From Blastobasis lacticolella (lineage: Eukaryota > Arthropoda > Insecta > Lepidoptera > Blastobasidae): 64,000 nt of DNA. The notes beneath the pieces are model-generated. The model saw nothing but the letters and a program-made list of their open reading frames with translations, ran no database searches and was not told the origin of the DNA. Both the position numbers and the translations under genes were made by a program. Positions 19,536 through 31,232 of the stretch are shown here, one piece after another (position 1 is the first letter of the stretch; the number at the start of each line of letters is the position of its first letter). Location: positions 16,173,545 through 16,237,544 of the forward strand of contig LR990042.1 of NCBI GenBank assembly GCA_905147135.1, given 5' to 3'.

Positions 19536-20289
19536 AGATAAATAAAATTCTAGACAACAAAGATGCATGAAATAAGTTTAAGTATTATTATTTACTCAGG
19601 ATGTTTAAAAGGGAACAATGTTGCAATTTGCAGAATATTTATTAAAAAAGAGTACTGTCAGCTAGGCTCCATCTTGGATCTCATATATTTTTACGGGACA
19701 TGGTGAAAAAGACAATATTTTTAAGAGCGTCGGTTTTATTCTTGATGGCAATGATTTTAGGTGATGTCATATGATTCGTTAATTTTATTAAGAGCAAAGA
19801 TTTAATTGTATGTTTGTTTGTTTGTAGTGACTACTAAACCGATTTTAAAAATTATTTTACCTTTAGACAGCTACATTATCAGCGAGTAAATATTTGATCT
19901 TTAAAAATATTTAAGAGCCCTAGGAAAATTGCAATAATATAACCCAAAGTATCAAAATGTTCCATATTTGCGCATAATTTCAGAACGACTGCAGTTATCT
20001 AACTAATTACCTGGATGAGCTCCCTTAACTTTCCCTTTGCTTTCTGTTAGACGTTTGACGTTTGAAAAGAGATTAATTAACGTTATTCTAAATAAAAAGA
20101 TACTTTTTTCATTTTAATTTTTATTTATTTTTTCTTGGGTTTGTAATTTTCAGAACAAGATTTGTATGCAAGAAAAAAAAGATAAGTAGGTGTAGGGTAG
20201 GTGTGGGACAGGTCTAGGGTAGGTGTAGGGTAAGTCGCGCCGAGTCCACTAGTTATCTATATAGTTTGCTTACAACGCTTACCACTACG
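19536..20289. repeat. Helitron-like and CCCTA-element fragments
   Basis: 19798-19960 contains ACTACTAAACCGATTTTAAA and ACAGCTACATTATCAGCGAG, matching the family at 30056. 20160-20255 is a GGTGTAGGGTAGGTGTGGGA tract, the complement of the CCCTA element, ending GCGCCGAGTCCACTAGTT. The rest is unremarkable. Confidence 0.5.
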
Positions 20290-20700
20290 TCATCATCATC
20301 ATCATATCAGCCAGAAGACGCCTACTGCTGGGAATAGGCCTCCCCAGAGATCTCCACAAAGGCCGGTCCTGTGCATTCCGCATCCAGCTGGTACCTGCGA
20401 TCCTTACCAGGTCGTCGGTCCACCTTGTGGGAGGCCTACCCACGCTGCGTCTTCCGGTACGTGGTCGCCACTCGAGAAATTTACTGCACCATCGGCCATC
20501 TGTTCTTCGAGCTATGTGCCCTGCTCACTGCCACTTCAGTCTGGCAATCCTTAAAGCTATGTCGGTGACCTTCGTTCGCTTGCGGATCTCCTTATTTCTG
20601 ATTCGATCGCGCAAAGAGACTCCGAGCGTAGCTCTTTCCATAGCCCTTTGGGTAACAGTGAGCTTCCTTATAAGGCCCTCAGTACCACTACGTACCTATC
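20290..20700 (-). pseudogene. RTE LINE C-terminal fragment
   Basis: On the minus strand the sequence encodes, with breaks, TQRAMERATLGVSLRDRIRN then IRKRTKVTDIALRI, AGHIARRTDG and a Pro/Gly end, the typical C-terminus of RTE polymerases, then the complement of AGACGCCTACTGCTGGGAAT and an (ATG)n tail. An internal stop replaces the Trp expected in the KWQWAGH motif. Its uninterrupted stretch around 20430 is the reference for the insertion in the copy at 5399. Confidence 0.8.
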
Positions 20701-20763
20701 ATAAATCACCAAAAGGAGTCAAAAGATATGTAAGGTAAGTGCCAAAAAGGATGAAAAGTGAAT

Positions 20764-20915
20764 CAATAGTATGGGATCGTTAAAGACGTATATTAAAGGT
20801 CTCTTTAGAGGCGGGCAACGCATTTGTAGCGCCCCTGGTGTTGCTGATATCCATAGGCGGCGGCGACCACTATCCATCAGGTGGCTCGCTTGCCTGTTTG
20901 TCTGCTGTATCTTCT
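20764..20915 (+). mobile_element. LINE 3' UTR fragment
   Basis: AGAGGCGGGCAACGCATTTG, CCCCTGGTGTTGCTGATATC and CCATCAGGTGGCTCGCTTGC match the 3' UTR of the decayed LINE at 24145-24245. This is a 5'-truncated copy lying directly before that LINE. Confidence 0.75.
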
Positions 20916-22605
20916 TCTTCTTGGGGTCTTGCTGCACCATGTCTGTAGGGTATACCCTAGAGACCCTACACGTGACCCCCGGGTGGTGCGAAGAGTGCAG
21001 CCGAAATTGCTTGGTGGTAGGGCCTCGGCCCGCATGGCTAGCGACCACCCACGGAGCTGAGTCTGCATGGCGCTAAACATCCTCTGGGCTGTGTTCCGTC
21101 AGAGTACTCCGTGAGCCACTCCCCCCTTGTCCGAGTGTACGGGTACGGGTATCCTGTAGGTCCCAGTTTTGTGTTGGACATGTTAGAGGATTGGGCGTGA
21201 CAGGTTGGCGCGGGGGCCAGGGAGACCCGATGAAACGGCTCGTCGCTGGCCGCCCGCCAGTTAGTAGGGGACCCGAACCCGGGCATCACTTTTAATCTCC
21301 GGCCCGGGAGGCTGTCCCGCCAACTGTGCCAAAAATCCTGAATATCTCTGTCGTGCCGGGGTAGGAGACCGAAGTGGATCCGGCAGGTATATAGGGGATC
21401 GGGGGCCCTTCCGTCCCCCGTGCCAGTTTTTCACATAACCCATCCCTCTGCAGCGTTCAGAAGCAAAACGTCCTTGCCCTACTGGATACCGATGTTTTAA
21501 CACTCCTTTACATCCCCACCTTTAATATTACCACAAATGGCAAGGAAAAATAAAAGTAAGGTTCTGCACCCCTTTTCACACTTCGAGTGGACTTTTGTAA
21601 TATCAGGGATCTACACTCCAGTCTGAACGCCGTACATCACCACCTCGAGACGGCGAAGCCCGCCTTACTTTTCCTGACGGAAACACAGATATCACTTCGT
21701 ATCTCCACTATCCTGGATACAAGTTGGAACACAGGTTTTTACCTCGCGCTGGTGTGTGCCTATTCGTCAGAGGTGATATCTGCTGTCGACGTCTTAATGC
21801 CATAGAACTAAGTGACGAATCCACCCACCCAGACGGTTATCAGGTGTCCGTCATTGCCCCTCTTGGGACATCAGACCACTGCCTGGTCCGTTCCGAGGCA
21901 CCTCTTGCTATACCCGAACAGGCTCGCCCCTGTGGGTCACGCAAGGTATGGCATTATAGTTCAGCAGACTGTGATGGATTGCGAAAATTCTTTGCGTCGT
22001 AACCGTGGATACAGCTTTGCTTTTCCTCAAATGACGCCAACATCATACTGCAGGGAATAGAGTGTTTTATTCCGTCCTCTGTAGTCCGGCTCGGCGGCAA
22101 GAGTCAGCCCTGGTATGACAGGCCTAATGCTGAGGCAACTCGCTTCAAGCAGGTTGCTTTTCGTGCCTGGACAGTGACTTGGGCCCAAAAGGACCCTAAC
22201 ACCCAGATCTTGAGGAAAAAGTACAATGCTGTATCGAGGTCTACAAAAAGGGTAATGGCCAGAGCAAAATTTAAATTCGGAATTGGAGAGAAACTAATCA
22301 GCTCTGGGAGCCGTGCTTTTTGGTCTCTCTCCAAAGCTGTCGAGGGGAACTTTTGTCGGACCACTTTTCCACCTTTGCGCAAGTCTGATGTCCAATTGGC
22401 CCACACAGCAAAGAAGAAAGCCGATCTCTTGGGTAATCTCTTTGCTAATAACTCAACTCTGGATGATGGGGGAGCTGCACCGCCTACCATCTCACGGTGT
22501 GAGGGCATCATGCCCGAGGTTCGTTACACCCAAAAAATCATAAGACGTGTGCTTTTCTCCCAAGACATACAGAAGTCCAATAGACCTGATGGCATTCCGG
22601 CTATC

Positions 22606-22686
22606 TTATTTATTTTTATTTAATTAAATAAATAAAATAAATAATGATATACAGAGAAAAATAAAAGAACAAAAGACACAACAGGC
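22606..22686. mobile_element. 81-bp AT-rich insertion in the LINE RT
   Basis: Flanked by GCTATC at 22600-22605 and 22687-22692. Joining the flanks makes the reverse transcriptase frame continuous. The insert begins TTATTTATTTTTATTTAATT, self-complementary to the AAATAAATAAAATAAATAA that follows. Origin unknown. Confidence 0.65.
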
Positions 22687-24094
22687 GCTATCGTTCTCAA
22701 AAAGTGTGCTCCTGAGTTGTCTCTCGTGTTAATGCGCCTATTCAAGCTTTCCTACATCTCTGGAACGGTGCCGTCTTCGTGGAAGCTAGCCCTTGTGCAT
22801 CCGATACCGAAGAAGGGTGATAATTCAGACCCATCAAATTACAGGCCTGTAGCGGTAACCTCGTTGCTCTCTAAGGTGATGGAGCGGGTTATCAATATCC
22901 AGCTCCTCGGATACCTAGAGGACCACCAGCTGACCAGTGACCGTCAATGTAGCTTTCGTCATGGTCGCTCAGCTGGTGACCTTCTTGTGTACCTAACACA
23001 CCGGTAGGCTGAGGCCGTCGAGAGCAAGGGGGAGGCTCTGGCTGTCAGTCTTGATATAGCCAAGGCATTTGATCGGGTCTGACACAGGGCACTGCTAACA
23101 AAACTCCCGAAGTACGGTATCCCCGAGGGGCTCTGCAATTGGGTATCCAGCTTTCTGTCTGGACGGAGCATCCAAGTCGTTGTCGACGGATGCTGCTCCG
23201 ATACCAAGACCATTAATGCTGGAGTACCCCAAGGTTCAGTGCTATCTCCTACGCTGTTTCTTCTGCATATCAATGATATGCTGAATATTCCCAGTATTCA
23301 TTGCTATGCAGATGACAGTACTGGAGATGCTCGTTATACTGGACGTGCGAATATCCCTCGTGTCGGAAAGCCGAATAAGACTTGTGTCAGAGATTTAACA
23401 CTCCTTGGAGCAAGTTGCTCACTGGGGCAGACTGAACCTGGTGGAATTCAACCCCTTAAAGACACAGGTCTGCGCATTTTCTGCCAAATAGGATCCTTTT
23501 GTCATGGTGCCGCAGTTCCAAGGAACACCCCTTCCATCTCAAATAGTATTCATTGGTGTCGATATATCTGATAGCATGCGATTCCGGAGTCACCTAGAAG
23601 GTAAGGCCAAACTGGCTTCGAAAAGCTTGGAGTGCTTAACCGGTCCAAGCGATACTTCACCCCAGGGCAGCGCCTGCTGTACAAGGCACAGGTGCGGCCT
23701 CATATGGAGTATTGTTCCCATCTTTGGGCCGGCGAAACTGCCGACCTGCTTAATCCTCTGGACTCCGTACAGAGATGCGCCGTACGAATTGTCGACGATC
23801 CCACACAAACAAGCAAGTTAGAACCACTGGCTAACCGAAGGGACTTTGGCTCCCTGTGTGTGTTCTACCGGCTGTAAAATGGGGAGTGTTCCGAGGAACT
23901 TTTCGATCTGGTGCCAACAGCACAATTCTGCCATCGCACCACCCGCCGTGGGCTGGGTACTCATCCCCACTACGTAGACCTGTTGGTCACCACGCGAAGG
24001 TTTGAAAGAACGTTTCTCGCTCGTACGATTCGGATGTGGAATGAGCTCCCAGCCACAGTGTTTCCTTTGGACTATGACATAGGATCGTTCAAGA

Positions 24095-24117
24095 GATAGA
24101 TAGATAGATAGATAGAT
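24095..24117 (+). repeat. (GATA)n microsatellite
   Basis: Nearly six GATA units just after the LINE reading frame ends, within its 3' region. Confidence 0.9.
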
Positions 24118-24245
24118 TAACTCTTTATCAAGAGGTATATTAGATGTATCTTCAGAGGCGGGCAACGCATTGGTGACTCCCCTGGTGTTGCTAATGTCCA
24201 TAGGCAGCGGTTTCCATCAGGTGGCCCGCATGCCTGTTTGTCTGC

Positions 24246-24686
24246 CGGATAACATAAAAGAAAAAAATGTATATGGGGAGCTATAATGTGGTTATCTCCG
24301 TTTTTTTCATCTGTGGTATTGTTATTTTTGTATAAGTGCATCTATATCTTGCAATAAAATCAAATTAAAACAGAGTTAGGGTGCACGCAAGATACCTTTG
24401 GAACAAAATTTGACAGGCACCCAACAAGAACAACTCCAAACTAGAATAATTAAAGGGACGCCATAATAAATGCAAACTAAGTGTTATCTTGCATACTGTC
24501 TACCTGATCGCACTTCTATGTACTTTCCACCAAATACCTACGCTTAAGAAACATGCCGACAGTTTTCGTTTTAATCTTATTGTTCTTTAGACATGAATGC
24601 CTGAAGGTCTTCTAGTTCTACTAATAAAGAATGTAAAAGGGATAAGGGTAAAACCAATGTTTTGTGAAATCTACCATTTTCACTGC
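24246..24686. other. Intergenic, nothing recognised
   Basis: AT-rich; no feature recognised. Confidence 0.5.
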
Positions 24687-24698
24687 GTCTCATGAAGT

Positions 24699-25043
24699 AA
24701 AAAAATAACCTTGGCGTTAATGTCACAGTTAGGCTCTCGCGCACGAGGACCCGTGGTCAGCCTCGACTATGATCCAGGATTTGGCAGTGGAGCGTCTGCC
24801 ATCTGATCTCCGTGACCCTAATAACAAAGAAGCCTGACCGAATTGGGTCATGGTTAGACATTTAGTCGCTGGAATGTGCAGGTTACATAACGATAGTTTT
24901 CTTCACTGTATAAATCGGTTAGTGTTCAACTAATGTGCATACCTCACAATAGAGTTATTGATACATTGCTGCACTGGGGTTCGAACGTGGTGCCTCTTGC
25001 TTACGAGTCAGACCCGTTAACCACTAAGCCACCGACGTGAAGT
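24699..25043 (-). mobile_element. tRNA-derived SINE, copy 3, with exact target duplication
   Basis: Minus-strand SINE: the tRNA-like head is at 25043-24970 (complement of CTTACGAGTCAGACCCGTTA) and the tail at 24699-24720. It is flanked by GTCTCATGAAGT at 24687-24698 and 25044-25055, an exact 12-bp duplication. Confidence 0.9.
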
Positions 25044-25055
25044 GTCTCATGAAGT

Positions 25056-27204
25056 GTATCGACATTTTCTGTCGTTCATTTCGTGAACGAATATCAATTC
25101 GTTCACTAAGAGGTTGAAGTGGTGATATAACAAAGTAATCAATAACGGACTATGGTAATGGCTTTTTTATACTTAGACTAAATTAATACAATTAAATTTT
25201 ATATATGGAATCACGAACAACAAAATGACTAAAATAGAGTTCCATCATGGTAATGGATGATGGGAGTATATTAATATAAAGTTTCCATTTAAATAATCCT
25301 AAATGGTAAATATTAAAAGGTTGGAATGTATGGAAAACGGTATGTTTTCCGAATTTTACGAATACAAAAGCTGCTATACATAAAAAGCTAAATACTTTCA
25401 TATATTAGTTAATAAGATCTGGCCACGACATCTACATTAAATTATCTCAATACAAATACTATAATCTACTTATAATATTCTTCACATTAGTTTTAACCTA
25501 AAGAAACTTAAATTCGACAACAATATCTTATTCGTGCAAGCACCCGAGTCATGCTAACAAACATGAGAACTGCATTACAAATTACACTTCATTACTACTT
25601 ATATACTTGCGACTGACCTTTCAACCTGAGCTCCTCTTTTTACTATACAAAAATCACCTAGCCGGATCCCAGCATTGCTGATTAGAAAATAAACACTAGC
25701 AAAAGAATCGTGCAATCATTTCTAAAAATTCCCGGGCCAGCTCATAAAATGGCATGACAAACGTCTCACCGCCCATCTAAGACTATCCTAGACGACCTTG
25801 AGATGATGAGAACTTGGAAAACTGGCCGTTAATGTCCCAGCATCGTAAATAAAAATCGGCTGCGGCCGCGGGCCTCTGAAACTAGTTCCAGACGGTTAAA
25901 TGTCACCAGGTATTATTACCTATCGGTGTGATAGGTCGGCAGGGTCGCCGGACCATCTGCAGTGGCGAATCACGCAACGCCTATAAATAACGTGCTAACT
26001 TGCGCCTCGTGTTCTCTCACTGCCACTGCGGCGTTGGCTCACACGCATTGTTTGATGGCACTCGGCAACGGGTCTTTGAATTCCAATGCGTCGTTGGTGA
26101 CTTAGGTTTTATGGGTATGATTTGAACGATAGAAGAAATATTATATACTTTTATAGGTATGTCTGTATGTTACCCAATTCTTGTTAGGGCTATGTTAAAC
26201 CTGTGATATACGCCTTATAAAAATATTTATTGTGTCTGTTGTCTAAACAAAACTGGTTACAAACGGGCAACAGTGTTGTCATGTGTGAAGGATATGGTAG
26301 CTAACCAAATTATAGCGTGGGGTGTCTACTTGTTTGTCATTTAATAATAATAAATGTTCATTGATCAGACCATTTAAAATCCATTCCAATTTTTGTTAGT
26401 AGAATATACTTAAACAACTATGTGAGTGAAATATATTACAACTATTAGGTGGGCGTTAGATCTTAACTATTATTTAAACTACCGCACCGTTTAAACATCA
26501 GATGCATGAAAATGTTCCCTAAAATTGAAAGAAGTATAGGTATTCTACTTGTTAGAATTTACGGAAACCATTTAATTTTTCGGTCAAAAACTAGGTTGGG
26601 ACATTGAAGCAAACTGTTTGAAGTTGCCTTTTTACTATTACAAAGTGCCCTAAACATCAAAATTTTGGAGCTTGCTGCGCTCACCCTTTTGTTCATTTAC
26701 ATTACGATCACCGCGGCTTTTATGATCCAAAATGTCAAAAGTTCATTAACTCCTAATTTACTTTTATTGAAATCACGCTAGATTTTAATACTCTTTTTTA
26801 TGTACTATTACGGAATAAAAAGTGTTATTTATTTTGTTATTAATTTCACTTAAAAACTATCAACCCGTTCACCTTCAGTTGGAACCAACCCCTTCTTCCA
26901 TAGGAATAGAACCATAACTACGGCTACGAGATCTGGTACTAAAAGCAGCCCATGTAACTCGGGAATAGTTAGTTTCATAATACAAAAAGCATTTTCGCAA
27001 TAGGTATTTACAAACAACTTCACTTCTTTACGTTGTTTGTATAGATGTAGTAACATATTACGCCTTGGATTAGATATGCTTGAGGAGCATAGATAATACA
27101 TACCTATGTTAAGCTATAAGCTTTATATTAATGGTACATTATGATATAAAGGTATGAGTATGTATATTCATTCATTAGTACGCAATTCAATAATTAGTAA
27201 TTGC
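25056..27204. other. Intergenic, no gene recognised
   Basis: Mostly AT-rich. A GC-richer patch lies at 25850-26100 and contains a TATA-like site (separate entry). No exon is supported. Confidence 0.45.
25982..25989 (+). promoter_or_regulatory. Orphan TATA-like site in a GC-rich patch
   Basis: TATAAATA preceded by AATCACGCAACGCC. Downstream ATGs (26053, 26111) lead to short frames only and no clean splice donor follows them. It may be the promoter of a non-coding RNA or of a gene whose exons I cannot see, or chance. Confidence 0.25.
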
Positions 27205-27316
27205 ATCGCGTCGATTGCCTAATGCCTAGGGGGTCGGACTCGTAACCGACAGGTAAAGAGTTCGATACCTAGTGCAGCCATGTACAAATTACTTTTTCTG
27301 AGTTATGTACATTAGT

Positions 27317-27464
27317 AGGCCAAGCACAAGTTGCTTTCGCGCGCGATTAGCGAGAAAAAGCGAGACATAGGTATTGCTATGTCTTTCGTCTTAGTATTGA
27401 GAGAAAGAGACAAACGCTCTCTCGCGGCGCAAGCTTTGTCGCGGACACACCTGTGCTAGGGCCA
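27317..27464. mobile_element. 148-bp MITE nested in SINE copy 4
   Basis: Starts AGGCCAAGCACAAGTTGC and ends with the rough inverse GCAAGC...CACCTGTGCTAGGGCCA. It is flanked by TAGT at 27313-27316 and 27465-27468; removing it restores the SINE order ACATTAGTTTAACAC. Internal inverted blocks around GCGAGAAAAAGCGAGACATA. No coding. Confidence 0.75.
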
Positions 27465-27633
27465 TAGTTTAACACTAAGCGATGCTCTTACAGCGAGAAA
27501 AAACATCGTGCGGAAACCTGCACATCCAGGCGACTGAATGTGTGACCGTGATCGAATTTGACCAAGTCCCCCTAGTAACAGGGTGAGGAAGGACAGCAGT
27601 TGCTCTACTATAATTAACAGATTTGTCAAATCA

Positions 27634-27806
27634 AAGTCAAAGTCAAATATTTTTATTTAAGTTTTACACAAACACTTATGAACGTCAATACAAAAAAAAT
27701 GCTTTGCGCCACGGCATCGTCGAGCCGGCAACGGTTTGTTTGACTCGTTGCTGCTCGGTCAGTCAGTATGGTACTGAAGCAAATAGCGCGTAAATAAATA
27801 TTTGTT
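27634..27806. repeat. Second insertion in SINE copy 4
   Basis: Begins CAAAGTCAAAGTCAAATATT and continues with CACTTATGAACGTCAATAC. This sequence has no counterpart in other SINE copies. Family not identified. Confidence 0.55.
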
Positions 27807-27862
27807 AAGGCGGACCTCGGGACCTCGCGCGCGATAGCCGGGACATTTATGCCAAGATGAAT

Positions 27863-28310
27863 AGAACCGTTAAATTACATGATACTATGAAAAAATTGTT
27901 TATTACTACTGTTTCACTAATTCGTCATTTGCATGAACTTGACCTTTAATAAGTACATTTATTTTAATAAACAGAACAACGCCATCTGTAATATCCTCGA
28001 TGAACTGCATTGGTCGATTCGATCGATACTACAATGTCAATGTTGTTTCTTGTAAAGCGTGTGTCATAATATATCAAAGTGTAAACGGTAGATGGCAGCA
28101 CATATTCCCTGTATATGATAATATTATAATTTCTCGCTCCAACCATTTAGCCTCTACCACCCGCAGCGCTGGAACTAAAACGGAATGGGGTCGAGACGAT
28201 GGGACCGTAGGACCCTAGCGCGCCAAAGTTATTTTAAATAACTAAGTAACACCTTGGGCTAAGATACACAAATAAACCCACTTTGGAAATATTCCATATT
28301 ATAGTGAATA
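27863..28310. other. Intergenic, nothing recognised
   Basis: Short frames only. Confidence 0.45.
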
Positions 28311-28410
28311 GACTGTTCCTATGCAGGCATGCTCCATCTTTAGCCGCATCGTCACTTATCACCAGGTGAGATGGCGGTCAGATGCCCGGCTAGTTTCATT
28401 AAAAAAATCA
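28311..28410 (+). repeat. Dispersed repeat, GAGATGGCGG type
   Basis: GCATGCTCCATCTTTAGCCG, CACCAGGTGAGATGGCGGTC and an A-rich end, as at 3729. Confidence 0.6.
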
Positions 28411-28484
28411 GATTATTTAGCAGTGCGGATTTAAATTCATTAAGTCCGATGCCGATTGTTTGACAGTTGATATGCTACTGCTCA

Positions 28485-28880
28485 ACCTCTTCCCTACTCA
28501 ACGCCTACCCAACCCTGCTCTTACAGCACCCGTTCCCTACCCTACCCTAACCTACCTCTATACTACACCTACACTACCCCTCCCCTACCCTACCCAATAT
28601 CTATCCGTGCCCTACCCTACCCTACCCTACCCCTATCCTACACCTACACTACAGCTAACCACTACCCTATACCAACCCTAACTTAACCCAATCTACCCTT
28701 TTTATCTAACATACAAACCCTGTTCTGACAATTACAAATCCAACATAAAATAATAAGTCAATCTCTTATTGAAAAAATTAAATTCCGTTGCGTAGGTTAT
28801 AAGATCTCAGCGAAAATAAATACATACAGAGGGACAGACGGCGGGAAGCGACTTTGTTTTATACTATGTATAGAAGGTGG
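28485..28880 (+). mobile_element. Dispersed element with internal CCCTA tract, copy 2
   Basis: An irregular CCCTACCCTACC tract (28490-28690), then TTATTGAAAAAATTAAATTC, CGTTGCGTAGGTTATAAGAT and GGCGGGAAGCGACTTTGTTT with ATACTATGTATAG. Same order as at 14053. Confidence 0.65.
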
Positions 28881-29084
28881 AGACGCAAAATACAGGACAG
28901 GACATAAAAAAAAGGCCGCCAATAAAGGATGATGATGATGATAATTATAATGTCGAATGCTCGTAAAGGGGGCAAATATTTCACTTATTCGCACCCGGAT
29001 CACCGCATCCCATCTGGTGAAATGGCGATCAAATGCATGTAGTAAAAGAAATACATCTCATTGTGGGCTGAAACGTAAACGTGC

Positions 29085-29532
29085 TTTTTGTTTTAGATTA
29101 CCGCAGTTCGGGGTTCGAAGCCCATTGCCGAGATACACCAATGATTCTTTTCTGAGTTATGTACATTAGTTAAACACTGGCTCTTACGGTAAGGGAAAAC
29201 ATCCTGGATGGAAAAAGAAGGGGAAAAGGCCCGCAAATTCATGTGACTGAATGTGTAACCAGGTTCCCCTTTTGGTTTCAGGTTTGTTTGTTTGTTTGTA
29301 ATCTCTTTATTGCATAAAACATTGCAAATAGCTAACCTATATTTAAATATTGGGATAAGTTCTTACATAAATTAATACTTATTAATATTCATAGATAATA
29401 TAGAGGAGGTCAGATGGTTGTCGCTCCACTGTAATTTACTTATCTGCCAAATCCTGGGTCATGGTCAAAACGGACCCCGGACCCTTGCGCCCGAGAGAAT
29501 AACCGAGACATTAACGCCAAGATGATTATTAT
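29085..29532 (+). mobile_element. tRNA-derived SINE, copy 5, interrupted
   Basis: The B-box GGGGTTCGAAGCCC, CTGAGTTATGTACATTAGTT and the 3' half CAGATGGTTGTCGCTCCACT to TTAACGCCAAGATGAT are present. A 120-base block at about 29284-29405, starting TTTGTTTGTTTGTAATCTCT, separates the halves. Confidence 0.8.
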
Positions 29533-30055
29533 ATTGATACCGCACTACCGAGTGTCATTAAGGACGTTTTAATTAGTGTCATACAATACGGCTCACTCGA
29601 ATCATAATCATCACATCAACGGCGTATAACCCACTGCTGGACAGAGCCTGCTCCTCTTTGTTTCATTATCTTAACGCTTGGCAGATGGGTTGACAATCCT
29701 AGTGCTGAAACCGCGCCCTACATATTTCTACCTTCACTGTACCAAAGCCTGACCTAATCAAAATCTGACGTACTCCGAATCTAACAAAATAAGAAATTGA
29801 CTACCTCAGAATCTGTCGTCTTGATAATCTGACCTACATCGCCGATTTCAAAATATTGAACAGAAAACACTGCTGCCCAATTTATGGTTCATCTATTGGG
29901 TAAAATAATAGGTAGATGTAATAAATGCGTAAAAAATTGATGATATTGGTCGCCTCTTATATGTGACTCCTGCTAGCGACCACACTGCCCAAAGTCCTAT
30001 TAAAATTTAAAAGGAATAAGTAGGTATATTTATCTTATATAGTTAGTTATATCTA
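29533..30055. other. Intergenic with a LINE-tail fragment
   Basis: 29600-29655 (ATCATCACATCAACGGCGTA, CCCACTGCTGGACAGAG) resembles the complement of an RTE-like 3' end. Nothing else recognised. Confidence 0.4.
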
Positions 30056-31034
30056 CACTAATATTATAAAGAGGAAAGATTTGTACCTATTTTTGTATGT
30101 TTGTATGTTTGTATTGAATAGGCTTCGAAACTACTGGACCGATTTCAAAAATTCTTTCACCGTTGGGAAGCTACACTATCCGCGGGTGACATAGGCTATA
30201 TTATATTTTCTAAAAAATTACGGATCATTAATAAAACTCCAATAATGTAACCCAAGGTGTAAAAAAATACCCAAAAAATTCCTTACATCGCGTGCGCTGC
30301 TAAAACTATTGATGATAGAACAAAGTAATGTACTACGACTTTGCAGAACACATCATTATCTACAAAAAGTGTCGCGACAGTATATGTCTGACTATTATAG
30401 TTATGTCACAATAAGTGTTCTTTTATTTTCAAAATTTAATTGAAATGCCGCCGCTAAAAAACGCTCTTTATTTGTACCTTGATATTAATCCTTATCAAAA
30501 TAAATTACTTCATATTCACGACTGCTTCAATACCTTTATATAACTTTTTGAATTATTCAATTCAGACATTCCATTCGAAAGATATCACGAGTTTAAAAAT
30601 GTGAATATTAGAAAAAAGTCGCGTGTTCGCCGCTCAGTCCGCTCGGTTATCTAGGCAGCACGGGGTACGTACGGGAGGGGAGTCAATGTCAAGAAATACG
30701 GCCGTCAGGAGCCGGGTCGCCCCCTTCCCTCTAAAATGGTTGAGGAGACGGTTGGAACTTTTGTGATCGTAATATGGTGTCCTGTTTGTAACGGGACACT
30801 ACTCAGTACATACTTAAGTATAATATAATTACTTCATATTATAAAACGAAGTCCCACGCCGTGTCTTACTGTCATTCTGTACGCGATAAACTCAAAAACT
30901 ACTGAACGGATTTTCATGCGGTATTCACACACAGACTACATAGTGCGGTTTTAGACAACGTGATTCATGACGAAGGTTCAGGTGTATAATTTGTTAAGGT
31001 TTACTACCCGTGCGAAGCCGGGGCGGGCCGCTAG
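30056..31034 (+). repeat. Cluster of Helitron-like dispersed repeats
   Basis: 30056-30260 holds ACACTAATATTATAAAGAGG and CTACTGGACCGATTTCAAAA. 30840-31034 holds TATAAAACGAAGTCCCACGC, CTACTGAACGGATTTTCATG and the end CGTGCGAAGCCGGGGCGGGC followed by CGCTAGT. The GC-rich hairpin-capable end before CTAG fits a Helitron 3' terminus. 30261-30839 between them is unremarkable apart from a GC-rich patch at 30645-30750. Confidence 0.5.
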
Positions 31035-31232
31035 TCGTAGTATAAAACTGTAGTAGGCTGGCCCTCTGTGTGTATGTATATACGCTTAGATCTATTAAAC
31101 TACGCAACGGATGCGGTTATCATCAATAGATAGAGTGATTCAAGAGGAAGGTTTATACAATAGTTTAAAATTGTTTTGTGTAGGACACCATGCGACGGCG
31201 AACGACGTCGCGCCGAGCCAACTAGTTATGTT
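31035..31232 (-). mobile_element. Dispersed element related to the CCCTA element
   Basis: AAACTACGCAACGGATGCGG, CAATAGATAGAGTGATTCAA and GCGCCGAGCCAACTAGTTA, as at 18014. Confidence 0.55.

Larger units (their letters stand above)
20935..24245 (+). pseudogene. Decayed non-LTR LINE (Jockey/CR1-like group)
   Basis: Starts with a GC-rich leader, then broken frames. The endonuclease part begins near 21587 with DFCNIRDLHSSLNAVHHHLE and PALLFLTETQIS and later shows TSDHCLVRSE near 21870; the middle of the domain is missing. The reverse transcriptase shows SGTVPSSWKLALVHPIPKKG and NYRPVAVTSLLSKVMERV near 22760-22890, SLDIAKAFDRV near 23055 followed by TGA where Trp is expected, GVPQGSVLSPTLFLLHIND near 23222 and CYADD near 23300. 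The C-terminal part runs 23632-24095. Frames shift several times. An 81-base AT-rich insertion interrupts it at 22606. A (GATA)n run follows, then the 3' UTR to about 24245. Not functional. Confidence 0.88.
27205..27862 (+). mobile_element. tRNA-derived SINE, copy 4, with two nested insertions
   Basis: The SINE head GTCGGACTCGTAACCGACAG with AGAGTTCGATACC, the body and the tail TTTATGCCAAGATGAAT are present, but interrupted at 27317-27464 by a MITE and at about 27634-27806 by a second dispersed repeat starting CAAAGTCAAAGTCAAATATT. Confidence 0.85.

Noticed and set aside
24095..24117. GATA repeats as a GATA-factor regulatory cluster
   Set aside because: They sit at the end of a dead LINE reading frame as a simple tail-like repeat, with no gene nearby.
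28490..28690. Telomeric repeat array
   Set aside because: The unit is CCCTA/CTACACCTA, not the insect TTAGG (CCTAA), and the tract lies inside a dispersed element with constant flanks.
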